Shown here in pieces: positions 27,741 through 37,388 of a stretch of DNA of 64,000 nt (positions are counted from its first letter, which is position 1; every line of letters begins with the position of its first letter). Position numbers and translations under genes: made by a program. The notes beneath the pieces were generated by a model. It made no database searches. It saw only the letters and a program-made list of their open reading frames with translations, and was not told the origin of the DNA. Source of the stretch: Pseudomonas sp. TH15 (GTDB lineage: Bacteria > Pseudomonadota > Gammaproteobacteria > Pseudomonadales > Pseudomonadaceae). Location of the stretch: NCBI RefSeq assembly GCF_016651105.1, contig NZ_JAEKEL010000001.1, positions 464,001 through 528,000 on the forward strand, in the 5' to 3' direction.

Positions 27741-28961
27741 TTAAGCCGCATCGCGCTTGGCGTCGTTGCGATAAGCCGCTATCGCATCGATCAAGGCTTG
27801 AAGAATCTCGGCGCTCTCGCCGATCACCGACAGGTCGGCCCGTTTGATCATGTCGCAGCCAGGATCGAGGTTGATCGCCACCACCTTGTCGCAGGCACCG
27901 ATGCCTTGCAGGTGCTGAATCGCCCCGGAAATCCCCACGGCCACATAAACCCGCGCGGTGACCCAGGTGCCCGACGCACCGACCTGACGGTCGCGGGCCA
28001 TGAACCCATCGTCCACCGCCACCCGCGATGCGCCTTCGGTAGCGCCCAATGCTTCGGCTGTCCTGTGGAAAAGTCCCCAGTCCTTGACCCCGTTGCCGCC
28101 AGAGAAAATGAACTCAGCTTCGGCCATTGGAATCGCTGCCGGGTCCACCGCCACCGCGCCCAAATCTTCGATACGTGACAGGCTACGAACCACGGCTGTG
28201 GATAACTCCACCGGCAAGGCTTCGTGACGGGTTTCGCTGACAGGTTCGGCGCATTCAATAGCGGCCAGAATCAAGCGTGCTACCGGGCGCGCAAGGTCTT
28301 GCAGGCCCGCACCGGCGCGGCCGATGCATTCCTGGTCCTTGACCTGCCAGACCCGCGTGGCCGGGCGTTCGCCCAGTGCCGCGGCAAAGCGTCGACCGAG
28401 TTCGCCACCACCGCTGCGGCTGTCCGGCAGCAACCAGTGACGCGGGTTGAACTGGTTATCCACAGCCCGCAGGCCCTGGACCCGTTGTTCCGGTGCATAA
28501 CCGCTGAATTCATCGCCATCGAGCACCAGCAAGCGATCGACGCCTGCGGTGGCGAAGGCGTTTTCTTTGTGTTCGCCGAAAACCACGGCCAGCACGGCGG
28601 CGTCCTTGCCGGCCAACTGATGAGCGAGGCCGAGCAAGTCGCGGTCGTGGCTGCTCAAGCGACCGCCGACCATGTCCGGCACCACGCAGATGTAAAACGC
28701 TGGTGCAGGCACTTGATGCAGCGGCAGTTGCACTTCAACGGCGGCCGAACGTTTGGTCGCCCCGCCCTGCTGTGCGCCGCTGCGGTCGATGCGCTTGATG
28801 CCGTTAGGCCCGATAAAACCAATGCCATGCAGATTCTTGCGGATGACGCCGTTCGGGCCCATCCAGCTGTGTTGCGCCGGTTGCATCGCCGCGTGCAGCG
28901 GGTGCAAACGGTTACGGGCAATCCATTCGGCGCGGGGGTCGCGGCGGATAATGTCGCTCAT
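27741..28961 (-). CDS. etfA: Electron transfer flavoprotein, alpha subunit (dimethylglycine-linked)
   Basis: This 406-residue ETF alpha subunit is longer than the usual 310 or so because of an N-terminal extension (about 80 residues, IRRDPRAEWIARNRLHPLHA to IKRIDRSGAQQ). The C-terminal FAD-binding part reads VGASGTWVTARVYVAVGISGAIQHLQG, followed by INLDPGCDMIKRADLSVIGE, as in canonical EtfA. The ATG shares one base with the dgcB stop (TGATG). With EtfB it should carry electrons from DgcA/DgcB to the membrane quinone pool. DnaA boxes lie within the gene at 28197-28205 and 28456-28464. Confidence 0.93.
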   Translation of the reverse strand: MSDIIRRDPRAEWIARNRLHPLHAAMQPAQHSWMGPNGVIRKNLHGIGFIGPNGIKRIDRSGAQQGGATKRSAAVEVQLPLHQVPAPAFYICVVPDMVGGRLSSHDRDLLGLAHQLAGKDAAVLAVVFGEHKENAFATAGVDRLLVLDGDEFSGYAPEQRVQGLRAVDNQFNPRHWLLPDSRSGGGELGRRFAAALGERPATRVWQVKDQECIGRAGAGLQDLARPVARLILAAIECAEPVSETRHEALPVELSTAVVRSLSRIEDLGAVAVDPAAIPMAEAEFIFSGGNGVKDWGLFHRTAEALGATEGASRVAVDDGFMARDRQVGASGTWVTARVYVAVGISGAIQHLQGIGACDKVVAINLDPGCDMIKRADLSVIGESAEILQALIDAIAAYRNDAKRDAA

Positions 28962-30910
28962 CAGTGGGCCTCCGCAGGTTCACGTTTGGCCGGGGTGCTC
29001 GGCTTGCTCGGTGCGGCGTCTTCGAGCAATGCATCGGCCACCAGTTCGGCGATGTCCTTGATCAGCGGACGCGGTTCGACCACGCCTTCGAGCATCGCGG
29101 TGCATTGTGGGCAACCCACAGCTACCAGTTCGGCGCCGGTTTCACGAATGTCGTCCATGCGCATGTCGGGGATCCGTTGCTTGCCCGGAATGTCGGTGAT
29201 CGGCGCACCGCCACCCCCACCGCAGCAGCGCGAGCGGAAACCGGAGCGTTGCATTTCCTTCACTTCAATCCCGAGGGCGCGCAGCACTTCACGCGGCGCC
29301 TCGTATTCACCGTTGTAGCGACCGAGGTAGCACGGGTCGTGATAAGTCACGCTGGTGCCTTTGTGCTGGCCGAGGTTCAGGGCGCCAGCGTCGATGATTT
29401 CGGCCATGTAGGTGCTGTGGTGCTGCACGAGGTAGTTGCCGTCGAAGGCGCCGTACTCGTTTTTCAGCACGTGGAAGCTGTGCGGGTCGCAGGTGACGAT
29501 GCGGTTGAAGCTGTATTTCGCCAGGGTCTGGATGTTGCGTTTGGCCAACAACTGGAAGGTCGCTTCGTCGCCCAGGCGTCGGGCCACGTCACCGCTGTCG
29601 CGTTCTTCAAGACCGAGCACCGCGAAGTCGACCTTGGCCGCTTTCAGCACTTTGACGAAGGCGCGCAAAGTGCGCTGGTTGCGCATGTCGAAGGCACCGT
29701 CGCCGACCCAGAACAGCACGTCGACCGACTTCTTCTCGCTGAGCAGGTTGAGGTTCAAGTCCGCCGCCCAGTTCATCCGCCCGCCCGGGGCGAAGCCGCC
29801 AGGGTTGTCAGTGGCGATCAGGTTTTCCAGGACTTCGGCGCCCTTGTTTGGCGTGGCGCCTTTTTCCAGCGTCAGATGGCGGCGCATGTCGACGATGGCG
29901 TCGACGTGCTCGATCATCATCGGGCATTCCTCGACGCAGGCGCGGCACGTGGTGCAGGACCAGAGGGTTTCGGCGTCCACCAGACCGTTAACGATCGGTT
30001 GATGCGGGTTACCGGCGTGTTCACCGATGGCTTTGCCGGGATAGGGGCTGCCAGCGAACTTGGCGTCGGTGCCGCCGGCCAAGCCGACGACCATGTCTTG
30101 AATTAGTTTTTTCGGGTTCAGCGGCTGGCCGGCGGCGAACGCCGGGCACGCTGCTTCGCATTTACCGCACTGTACGCAGGCGTCGAAACCGAGCAGTTGG
30201 TTCCAGGTGAAATCCTTGGGTTTTTCCACGCCCAGCGGCGCGGTCGGGTCGCTCAGGTCCAGCGGTTTCAAACCGGTGGAACGGCCACCATTAAAGCGTT
30301 CAGCGCGACGGTGCCAGGCCAGGTGCAGGGCACCAGCGAAGGCGTGCTTCATCGGTCCGCCCCAGGTCATGCCGAAGAACAATTCCGAGACGCCCCAGAG
30401 CACGCCGACACCGAGGATTGCCGCCAACAGCCAACCGCCGAAGTTTTCCGGGAGGATGCCGGCGACCGGCAGGGTCAACAGGAAGAAGCTCGCGGAGAAT
30501 GCCAACAGGCTTTTGGGCAAACGCATCCATGGCCCTTTGGACAGGCGGGCCGGTGGGTGGCGACGGCGCAGGAACATGAAAATCGCACCGACGAACATCA
30601 CCGCCGTCATCAGCAACAGTGCATAGCCGAGGAAGCGGTTATGCAGGCCAAAACCGTGCACCAGAATTGCCAGCACGATGGACGCCACCGCACCACCGGC
30701 CGTGGCCACGTGGGTGTTGGCGATGTATTTGTCCCGCGCGACCACGTGGTGCAAGTCGACCATGTAGCGCTTGGGCATGGCCAGCAGGCCGCCGATCAGG
30801 TCGACTTTCGAAGCCCGGCCCCGGCGCCACATAGCCACCCGCCGCAACGCGCCCAGGACACCCAGGCCCAGGGCAGCGAACAGCAGGATTGGAAGAAGGG
30901 TGTTCAACAT
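28961..30910 (-). CDS. dgcB: Dimethylglycine catabolism iron-sulfur membrane protein
   Basis: This 649-residue protein has several N-terminal membrane helices (residues about 5-190, DUF3483-type), followed by a ferredoxin-like region with CVQCGKCEAACP and CTTCRACVEECP, and then two CCG-type cysteine-rich domains (VTCDPHSFHVL, YHDPCYLGRYNG, RCCGGGGGAP). It resembles a heterodisulfide reductase/GlpC-type electron carrier and should link DgcA and the ETF to the quinone pool. P. aeruginosa genetics assign dgcB to dimethylglycine demethylation. The gene overlaps etfA by one base. The 220 bases between it and dgcA hold a family B repeat. Confidence 0.94.
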   Translation of the reverse strand: MLNTLLPILLFAALGLGVLGALRRVAMWRRGRASKVDLIGGLLAMPKRYMVDLHHVVARDKYIANTHVATAGGAVASIVLAILVHGFGLHNRFLGYALLLMTAVMFVGAIFMFLRRRHPPARLSKGPWMRLPKSLLAFSASFFLLTLPVAGILPENFGGWLLAAILGVGVLWGVSELFFGMTWGGPMKHAFAGALHLAWHRRAERFNGGRSTGLKPLDLSDPTAPLGVEKPKDFTWNQLLGFDACVQCGKCEAACPAFAAGQPLNPKKLIQDMVVGLAGGTDAKFAGSPYPGKAIGEHAGNPHQPIVNGLVDAETLWSCTTCRACVEECPMMIEHVDAIVDMRRHLTLEKGATPNKGAEVLENLIATDNPGGFAPGGRMNWAADLNLNLLSEKKSVDVLFWVGDGAFDMRNQRTLRAFVKVLKAAKVDFAVLGLEERDSGDVARRLGDEATFQLLAKRNIQTLAKYSFNRIVTCDPHSFHVLKNEYGAFDGNYLVQHHSTYMAEIIDAGALNLGQHKGTSVTYHDPCYLGRYNGEYEAPREVLRALGIEVKEMQRSGFRSRCCGGGGGAPITDIPGKQRIPDMRMDDIRETGAELVAVGCPQCTAMLEGVVEPRPLIKDIAELVADALLEDAAPSKPSTPAKREPAEAH

Positions 30911-30979
30911 GTGGAGCTCCCAAAGACCTCGGGGTCTTGCACGGGTTCATGTGCGTGCCGATGAAGGCCTGGCACCTAC

Positions 30980-31112
30980 CTGTGGCGAGGGGGCTTGCCC
31001 CCGTTCGGCTGCGAAGCAGTCGTAAACCGGCCAACGCGTTCTTACTGACAGACCGCATTGGCTGATTTTGGGGCCGCTTCGCAGCCCAACGGGGGCAAGC
31101 CCCCTCGCCACA
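30980..31112. repeat. Family B palindromic repeat inside the dgc operon
   Basis: Arms CTGTGGCGAGGGGGCTTGCC and GGCAAGCCCCCTCGCCACAG flank TTCGGCTGCGAAGCAG and GGGGCCGCTTCGCAGCCC. It fills most of the gap between dgcA and dgcB. Confidence 0.9.
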
Positions 31113-31130
31113 GTGATGGTGGTGATGCGC

Positions 31131-33191
31131 TTAGAAATCCTTGCACAACCGCAGGGCGTCGTAGATCGCCGCGTGGGTGTTGCGCTGGGCCACGCAGTCG
31201 CCGATGCGGAACAGCAAGTAGCCGTCACCCGCCTGGCTCAGCGATGGCTGCGGCTTGATCGCGAACAAGGCTTCGATGTCCATCTGGCCTTTGTTGCGCG
31301 ACGCTTCCTTCAGCGCGTAATAGATTTCTTCGTCCGGACGCACGCCGTTTTCGACGACGACCTGGTCCACCACCCGCTCCTCTTTGGCGCCGGTGTATTC
31401 GTTTTCCAGCACCGCCACCAACTTGTCGCCTTCGCGGTAGACCTTCTCCAGCATCATGTCGCCGGTCATGATCACTTCTTTGGGGTACATGCTGCGGTAG
31501 TACGTCGGGAACGATGTGCCGCCAATCGCCACGCCCGGTTTGATGTCGTCGGTGACGATCTCGACCTGGCTGCCCTTGTCGGCGAGGAAGTCGGCAGTGG
31601 ACATCCCGGTGAATTCGCAAATGGTGTCGTAGACCAGCACGTTCTTGCCCGGCGCTACTTTGCCGTCAAGGATGTCCCAACTGCTGACCACCAGGCCTTC
31701 CGCCGCGCCCCAGTGTTCGTTCTGCTCCAGGAATGGATGGCCGCCAACCGCGAGCACCACCACGTCCGGACGCAGGTCGAGAATGGTCGCCGCATCGGCG
31801 GCCACGCCCAGGCGCAGGTCGACTTTCAGCCGCGCCAGCTCAAGCTGGAACCAGCGAGTGATACCGGCAATCTGGTCCCGTTGCGGGGCTTTCGAAGCAG
31901 TGGTGATCTGCCCGCCGATGAATTCTTTCTTTTCGAACAGGGTCACGTCGTGGCCACGTTCGGCCGACACGCGAGCCGCTTCCATCCCGGCAGGACCGGC
32001 ACCGACCACCACGACTTTGCGTTTCACACCGGTCGATTTCTCGATGATGTGCGGCACGCCCATGTATTCACGGGAGGTCGCGGCGTTCTGGATGCACAGT
32101 ACGTCCAGGCCCTGGTACTGACGGTCGATGCAATAGTTGGCACCGACGCATTGTTTGATCTGGTCGACCTGGCCCATTTTGATCTTGGCGATCAGGTGCG
32201 GGTCAGCGATGTGGGCGCGGGTCATGCCGACCATGTCGACGTAGCCGCCCTCCAGAATCCGCGTTGCCTGGTTCGGGTCCTTGATGTTCTGCGCGTGCAG
32301 CACCGGAGCCTTCACCACTTCCTTGATACCGGCCGCCAAATGCAGGAATGGCTCCGGTGGATAACTCATGTTCGGGATAACGTTGGCCAGGGTGTTGTGG
32401 GTGTCGCAACCCGAACCGACCACGCCGATGAAGTCGATCATGCCAGTGTCGTCGTAGTACTTGGCGATCTGCTTCATGTCCTCGTGGGACAAGCCGTCCG
32501 GGTGGAACTCGTCACCGCACAGACGGATGCCGACACAGAAATCCGGGCCGACTTCCTTGCGAACAGCCTTCAGGACTTCCAGGCCGAAACGCATGCGGTT
32601 CTCGAAGCTGCCGCCCCATTCGTCGGTACGTTTGTTGACGCGCGGGCTCCAGAACTGGTCGATCATGTGCTGGTGCACCGCCGACAGTTCAACGCCGTCC
32701 AGGCCACCGGCCTTGGCGCGGCCAGCCGCGGTGGCGTAGTTGCCGATCACCCGCCAGATTTCTTCCGGCTCGATGGTTTTGCAGGTCGCGCGGTGCACCG
32801 GTTCACGGATGCCCGATGGCGACAGCAGCGTTGGCCAATGCTCGCCGTCCCAACGCGAGCGTCGGCCCATGTGGGTAATCTGGATCATGATCTTGGCGCC
32901 ATGCTTGTGCATGGCATCGGCCAGATTCTGGAAGTGCGGGATAATCCGGTCATCGGCCAGGTTGACCGATTTCCACCAGCCTTGCGGGCTGTCGATGGCC
33001 ACGCTGGAGGAACCGCCGCAAATCGCCAGGCCGATCCCGCCCTTGGCTTTCTCTTCGTAATACTTGACGTACCGGTCGGTGGTCATGCCGCCGTCGGTGG
33101 CATAAACCTCGGCGTGCGCGGTGCTGAGCACGCGGTTACGGATGGTCAGTTTGCCGATCTGGATCGGCTGGAACATTGCTTCGAAAGCCAT
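31131..33191 (-). CDS. dgcA: Dimethylglycine demethylation flavoprotein
   Basis: This 686-residue protein is built like trimethylamine dehydrogenase and 2,4-dienoyl-CoA reductase: an N-terminal FMN barrel (FQPIQIGKLTIRNRVLSTAH; AAGRAKAGGLDGVELSAVHQ), an iron-sulfur junction near residue 345, and C-terminal FAD/NAD domains (VVVGAGPAGMEAARVSAERG). It converts dimethylglycine to sarcosine plus formaldehyde. The cluster region reads CVGANYC and then a Cys 11 residues on, so the usual middle Cys of the CxxCxxC motif is Ala. It lies 15 bases after the V4R-like gene and belongs to the GbdR regulon in P. aeruginosa. Confidence 0.95.
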   Translation of the reverse strand: MAFEAMFQPIQIGKLTIRNRVLSTAHAEVYATDGGMTTDRYVKYYEEKAKGGIGLAICGGSSSVAIDSPQGWWKSVNLADDRIIPHFQNLADAMHKHGAKIMIQITHMGRRSRWDGEHWPTLLSPSGIREPVHRATCKTIEPEEIWRVIGNYATAAGRAKAGGLDGVELSAVHQHMIDQFWSPRVNKRTDEWGGSFENRMRFGLEVLKAVRKEVGPDFCVGIRLCGDEFHPDGLSHEDMKQIAKYYDDTGMIDFIGVVGSGCDTHNTLANVIPNMSYPPEPFLHLAAGIKEVVKAPVLHAQNIKDPNQATRILEGGYVDMVGMTRAHIADPHLIAKIKMGQVDQIKQCVGANYCIDRQYQGLDVLCIQNAATSREYMGVPHIIEKSTGVKRKVVVVGAGPAGMEAARVSAERGHDVTLFEKKEFIGGQITTASKAPQRDQIAGITRWFQLELARLKVDLRLGVAADAATILDLRPDVVVLAVGGHPFLEQNEHWGAAEGLVVSSWDILDGKVAPGKNVLVYDTICEFTGMSTADFLADKGSQVEIVTDDIKPGVAIGGTSFPTYYRSMYPKEVIMTGDMMLEKVYREGDKLVAVLENEYTGAKEERVVDQVVVENGVRPDEEIYYALKEASRNKGQMDIEALFAIKPQPSLSQAGDGYLLFRIGDCVAQRNTHAAIYDALRLCKDF

Positions 33192-33206
33192 GGCGGGGTC
33201 CTCGAC

Positions 33207-33737
33207 TTACAACGGCTTGACGGTGAACAAACCGTCGTCGTGGCCTTCTTCGGAGCCACCGTAGACTTGCTCGGCAACGGTGCGGATGCTGCTGCCGCGG
33301 GCTTGCAGAATCTGGTCCATGGCACCGGCAAACCAACCAGTGAACATGTAGTCGACCTTGCGGCCGACCTTGCCGTACACGTAGACGAACGCCGAGTGTT
33401 CAAGCTTGACGCTGGCGGTGCCTTTGTCGAGGTCGATGTCCTGGATCTTGAACAGGCCCCAGCCGCGTTGCGACAGGCGTTTCATGTAGTGTTCGAACAC
33501 CGCGACGCCTTCCAGACCGTGGCATTCAGCTTCTTTTTCACACCAGTGCCAGGCGGATTTGTAGCCGGCCTTGTAGAGAATTTCGGCGTAGGCGTCGCTG
33601 CCCAGCACTTCCTCGATGCCCATGTGGTTGTTGACGAAGAAGTGACGCGGTACGTACAGCATTGGCAGGGCGTCGGAGGTCCAGACACCGGTTTCGCTGT
33701 CGACTTCGATTGGCAATTGCGGGGCGATCTTGGCCAT
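33207..33737 (-). CDS. DUF5943 / V4R-like protein of the dgc operon
   Basis: This 176-residue soluble protein has no signal peptide. The region SAWHWCEKEAECHGLEGVAV through GWFAGAMDQILQARG resembles the 4-vinyl-reductase (V4R) small-molecule-binding fold, with Cys and His residues (WCEKEAECHG) that could bind metal. It lies between the dipeptidase and dgcA, tightly spaced on the dgcA side. The same order is known in P. aeruginosa. No function has been shown. A binding, chaperone or sensing role for dimethylglycine demethylation is only a suggestion. Confidence 0.85.
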   Translation of the reverse strand: MAKIAPQLPIEVDSETGVWTSDALPMLYVPRHFFVNNHMGIEEVLGSDAYAEILYKAGYKSAWHWCEKEAECHGLEGVAVFEHYMKRLSQRGWGLFKIQDIDLDKGTASVKLEHSAFVYVYGKVGRKVDYMFTGWFAGAMDQILQARGSSIRTVAEQVYGGSEEGHDDGLFTVKPL

Positions 33738-33816
33738 GGAAACTTAACTCCAGAAAATTCGTGGTGTTGCCCCCGGCGCGGACGGCCGGGGGAAAGGATT
33801 CTTCAGATGCGGCGGC

Positions 33817-34794
<978 letters not shown>

Positions 34795-35025
34795 CAGGCA
34801 GTCCCCTATTAGCGATTCATGCGCCGAATCGTGTGCCGGCGCTTTGGGGCCAGCATATGCCTGAGGACCGGGGCAGCCGGGTGCAAAAACGACAGGGGGT
34901 TTGCCGAAAGCGTCAATCTGCGACAAAGGGTCGTTATCGAGTCTCATCACCCGGCTGTTCAATGCCGTCCGCTTGGGCCAGAATTCGGCGCATTACTGGA
35001 TGCTTACTGGATTTAGGGCGACGCA

Positions 35026-35427
35026 ATGAAATCGATCTTCCTGGCTTTGGCACTGATAGCGACCGGCGTACAGGCGGCTGAAGAGTCCGACAACAACCCC
35101 TGCGATGCCGTCGAAAACGACGTCCAGACCCTGGAGTGCTCGGCCTACAGCAGAACCACCGCCGAACAACTGCTCAAGGACAACTTCCAGGGGCTGAACG
35201 AGCGCTTGCAGTCGGTTTATGGCAAAAACAAGGCGCAGTTGGGTGATATCACCGAAAAACTCAAGGTTGCCCAGCAGCAATGGTTGAAGACTCGGGATGC
35301 GGATTGCGCGGTGGAAGCGTTTCCGGCGACGAGTGGTAGCAAGGCGTTCACGATTGCGCAGAATGATTGCGTGGCACGGATGAGTGATGAACGGTCGGAG
35401 TTTTTGGAGTCGATTTCGCAGGAGTGA
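35026..35427 (+). CDS. LprI-like secreted protein (DUF1311)
   Basis: This 133-residue protein has a signal peptide (MKSIFLALALIATGVQA, cleaved before AEESDNNPC). Four mature cysteines (NPCDAVE, LECSAYS, DADCAVE, NDCVARM), QQQWLKTRDADC and the family ending match the LprI/DUF1311 lysozyme-inhibitor family. It probably acts in the periplasm. It is divergent from the dgc operon, so the 230-base gap (34795-35025) serves both. That gap contains TGCGACA at 34919, a possible GbdR half-site. Confidence 0.85.
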   Translation: MKSIFLALALIATGVQAAEESDNNPCDAVENDVQTLECSAYSRTTAEQLLKDNFQGLNERLQSVYGKNKAQLGDITEKLKVAQQQWLKTRDADCAVEAFPATSGSKAFTIAQNDCVARMSDERSEFLESISQE

Positions 35428-35434
35428 GGCTGTA

Positions 35435-35665
35435 ATGGAAAACAATATGATCCCCCACGAAGTAGTCATCCGTATCACCGACGGCGCGCTCCCGGTTCAG
35501 GCTTGGCGTGAATACCTGAACCTTACTCAGGATGAAGTTGCCGAACGCATGGGCGTTTCGCAATCGGCCTTTGCCGAGCTAGAAAGCGTTTCGAAGCCCC
35601 GCAAGTAAACCCGCGAGAAGATTGCATCCGCATTTGGCATCAACGCCGATCAGCTTGAGCTGTAA
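35435..35665 (+). pseudogene. Small XRE/HTH regulator with an internal stop
   Basis: The frame starts MENNMIPHEVVIRITDGALP and continues YLNLTQDEVAERMGVSQSAF, a helix-turn-helix of the antitoxin-like XRE type, then reaches TAA at 35606. The same frame continues directly with TREKIASAFGINADQLEL and a second stop at 35663-35665, which is how such small regulators usually end (RKxTREKIAxAxGIxxDQL). A single base change would restore a 76-codon gene. The shortened product (57 residues) keeps the DNA-binding helices but loses the last helix. No toxin partner is adjacent. Confidence 0.85.
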
Positions 35666-35697
35666 GCTGCACGCCATCAGCCAGTTAAGGGATTCAA

Positions 35698-36114
35698 ATG
35701 AAAATCTGCGGCATCGAAATCAAAGGCAGCGAAGCGATCATCGCCGTGGCCTCCCTCGACGGTCAGGCGCTGAGCCACGTCGCCCTGGCCACCAAGAAAA
35801 TTGCTTTGGACGATGACGACGAGGCCGCCAACGTCAAAGTCTTCGCCGCTCAGGTCGCCTCGTTTGTGCGTGAGAATGCCATTGATCGGATTGCGATCAA
35901 GAAGCGCAGTAAGAAGGGTGAGTTTGCCGGTGGGCCGACGACGTTCAAGATCGAAGGTGTTTTTCAGTTGCTGGAGAATTGCGAGGTGACGCTGTTGTCG
36001 CCGCAGACGATCAATGCTCAGGCGAAAAAGCACAACTTCGAACTGCCAGGGACGCTGAACAAGTATCAGCATGAGGCTTATAAAGCGGCGTGCTCGGCGC
36101 TGATGAAGAAATGA
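35698..36114 (+). CDS. DUF3010 family protein
   Basis: This 138-residue soluble protein begins MKICGIEIKGSEAIIAVASL. An RNase H-like fold is suggested by the GIEIKGxxAIIAV strand and the later AIDRIAIKKRSKKGEF. The sequence matches the DUF3010 family, whose function is unknown. It follows the broken XRE gene by 32 bases. A family A repeat separates it from the convergent cdhR gene. Confidence 0.85.
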   Translation: MKICGIEIKGSEAIIAVASLDGQALSHVALATKKIALDDDDEAANVKVFAAQVASFVRENAIDRIAIKKRSKKGEFAGGPTTFKIEGVFQLLENCEVTLLSPQTINAQAKKHNFELPGTLNKYQHEAYKAACSALMKK

Positions 36115-36124
36115 AGCTATACGA

Positions 36125-36220
36125 CCTGTAGGAGCGAGGCTTGCCCGCGAAGGCGGTGTGTCAGGTGACAGTGATGTTGAATGTACCGGCCTCTTCGCGG
36201 GCAAGCCTCGCTCCTACAGG
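36125..36220. repeat. Family A variant REP pair (CTGTAGGAGCGAGGC type)
   Basis: CCTGTAGGAGCGAGGCTTGC and GCAAGCCTCGCTCCTACAGG, each ending in GCGAA / TTCGC, lie about 45 bases apart. It lies between the convergent DUF3010 and cdhR genes. Confidence 0.9.
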
Positions 36221-36231
36221 TACGGTTTCGC

Positions 36232-37179
36232 TCAGGCCTTTTGGCTTTGCCTGCGATCCTCCCGCGGGCACCGCTCAAACCTCGCCCGATAACTGCGGGT
36301 GAAATACGACGGCGATTCAAACCCGCACGCGATGCTCACTTCCAGCACGCTCATATCCGTCTGGCGCAACAACTGCCGGGCCTTCTCCAGCCGTAGCCGC
36401 AGATAAAAGTTGCTCGGCGTATCGTTCAGGTGCAGGCGAAACAGGCGTTCCAGTTGGCGCCGGGTCACCTTTATTGACTCCGCCAAATCCAGCGTGCTCA
36501 GCGGCGGTTCGCTGTGTTGCTCCATCTCTCCAATCACATGCACAAGCTTCTTGTTGCTGATGCCATAACGCGTGGCGACTTCCATGCGCTGGTGGTCTTT
36601 GCGTGGGCGGATGCGGCCGAGCACGAATTGTTCGCTGACCTGGATCGCCAGTTCCGGGCCGTGGGCCTGGCCGATGAGGTCGAGCATCAGGTCGATGGAC
36701 GCGGTGCCGCCCGCCGAGGTGATGCGGCGGCGATCGATCTCGAACAGTTCCTGGGTGACGCTGAGCTGTGGATAAGATTCCTTGAACGCGTCGATGGCTT
36801 CCCAGTGCAGGGTCAGGCGATGGCCGTCGAGCAAGCCAGCTTCGGCAAGGACGAAGCTGCCGGTGTCGATGGCGCCGAGGGTCACGCCTTCGTTGTCCAG
36901 CCGGCGCAGCCAGTGCTCCAGCGCCGGGGTAGCGAATTTCAGCGGTTCGAAACCGGCGATCACCAACAGCGTCGCGCCTTTCTTCAGCGGCTCCAGCGCC
37001 GCGTCGGCGTTGACCGACATGCCGTTGCTGGCCAACACCGCGCCGCCATCGGCACTCAATACATGCCAGCGATACAGCTCGCCACGAAAGCGATTGGCGA
37101 CCCGTAGCGGCTCAATTGCCGAGATAAAACCGATGGCCGAGAAACCCGGCATCAACATGAAGTAGAAATCCTGGGACAT
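36232..37179 (-). CDS. cdhR: Carnitine catabolism transcriptional activator, GATase1-AraC type
   Basis: This 315-residue regulator has an N-terminal DJ-1/PfpI-like ligand domain (SQDFYFMLMPGFSAIGFISA; LLVIAGFEPLKFATP) and a C-terminal AraC DNA-binding domain (SIKVTRRQLERLFRLHLNDT; SVLEVSIACGFESPSYFTRS). The position beside caiX identifies it as CdhR rather than GbdR. The ATG at 37179 is chosen. A TTG at 37257 would add 26 residues. It is divergent from caiX, and the direct repeats at 37265-37299 lie between them. Confidence 0.9.
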   Translation of the reverse strand: MSQDFYFMLMPGFSAIGFISAIEPLRVANRFRGELYRWHVLSADGGAVLASNGMSVNADAALEPLKKGATLLVIAGFEPLKFATPALEHWLRRLDNEGVTLGAIDTGSFVLAEAGLLDGHRLTLHWEAIDAFKESYPQLSVTQELFEIDRRRITSAGGTASIDLMLDLIGQAHGPELAIQVSEQFVLGRIRPRKDHQRMEVATRYGISNKKLVHVIGEMEQHSEPPLSTLDLAESIKVTRRQLERLFRLHLNDTPSNFYLRLRLEKARQLLRQTDMSVLEVSIACGFESPSYFTRSYRARFERCPREDRRQSQKA

Positions 37180-37264
37180 GGAGCGCACTCGACTGGCAGG
37201 TAACGAGAGGGCGGGAAGCGTGTGGACGTTGATACGCCAGTTGTCCACGGCATTCAAGAGGTCA

Positions 37265-37299
37265 GGTCGCTGCAGTGCAAGAGCTGGTCGCCGCAGTGC
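37265..37299. promoter_or_regulatory. Paired direct repeats upstream of caiX (candidate CdhR/GbdR site)
   Basis: GGTCGCTGCAGTGC (37265-37278) and GGTCGCCGCAGTGC (37286-37299) differ at one base and repeat with a 21-base period. This two-turn layout is typical of an AraC-family activator dimer. It lies about 90 bases before the caiX start codon and between cdhR and caiX. Confidence 0.7.
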
Positions 37300-37388
37300 G
37301 CTTTCATGGGGGCTTAGCTGCGTAACTTGGCATCACCGGCGCACGAAGACACCGGGACCCACAAAAACGACCTGCCGAGGAACCCACC

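Noticed and set aside
35435..35665. Antitoxin of a type II toxin-antitoxin pair
   Set aside because: No toxin-like gene is next to it. The upstream gene is an LprI-like secreted protein and the downstream gene is DUF3010.
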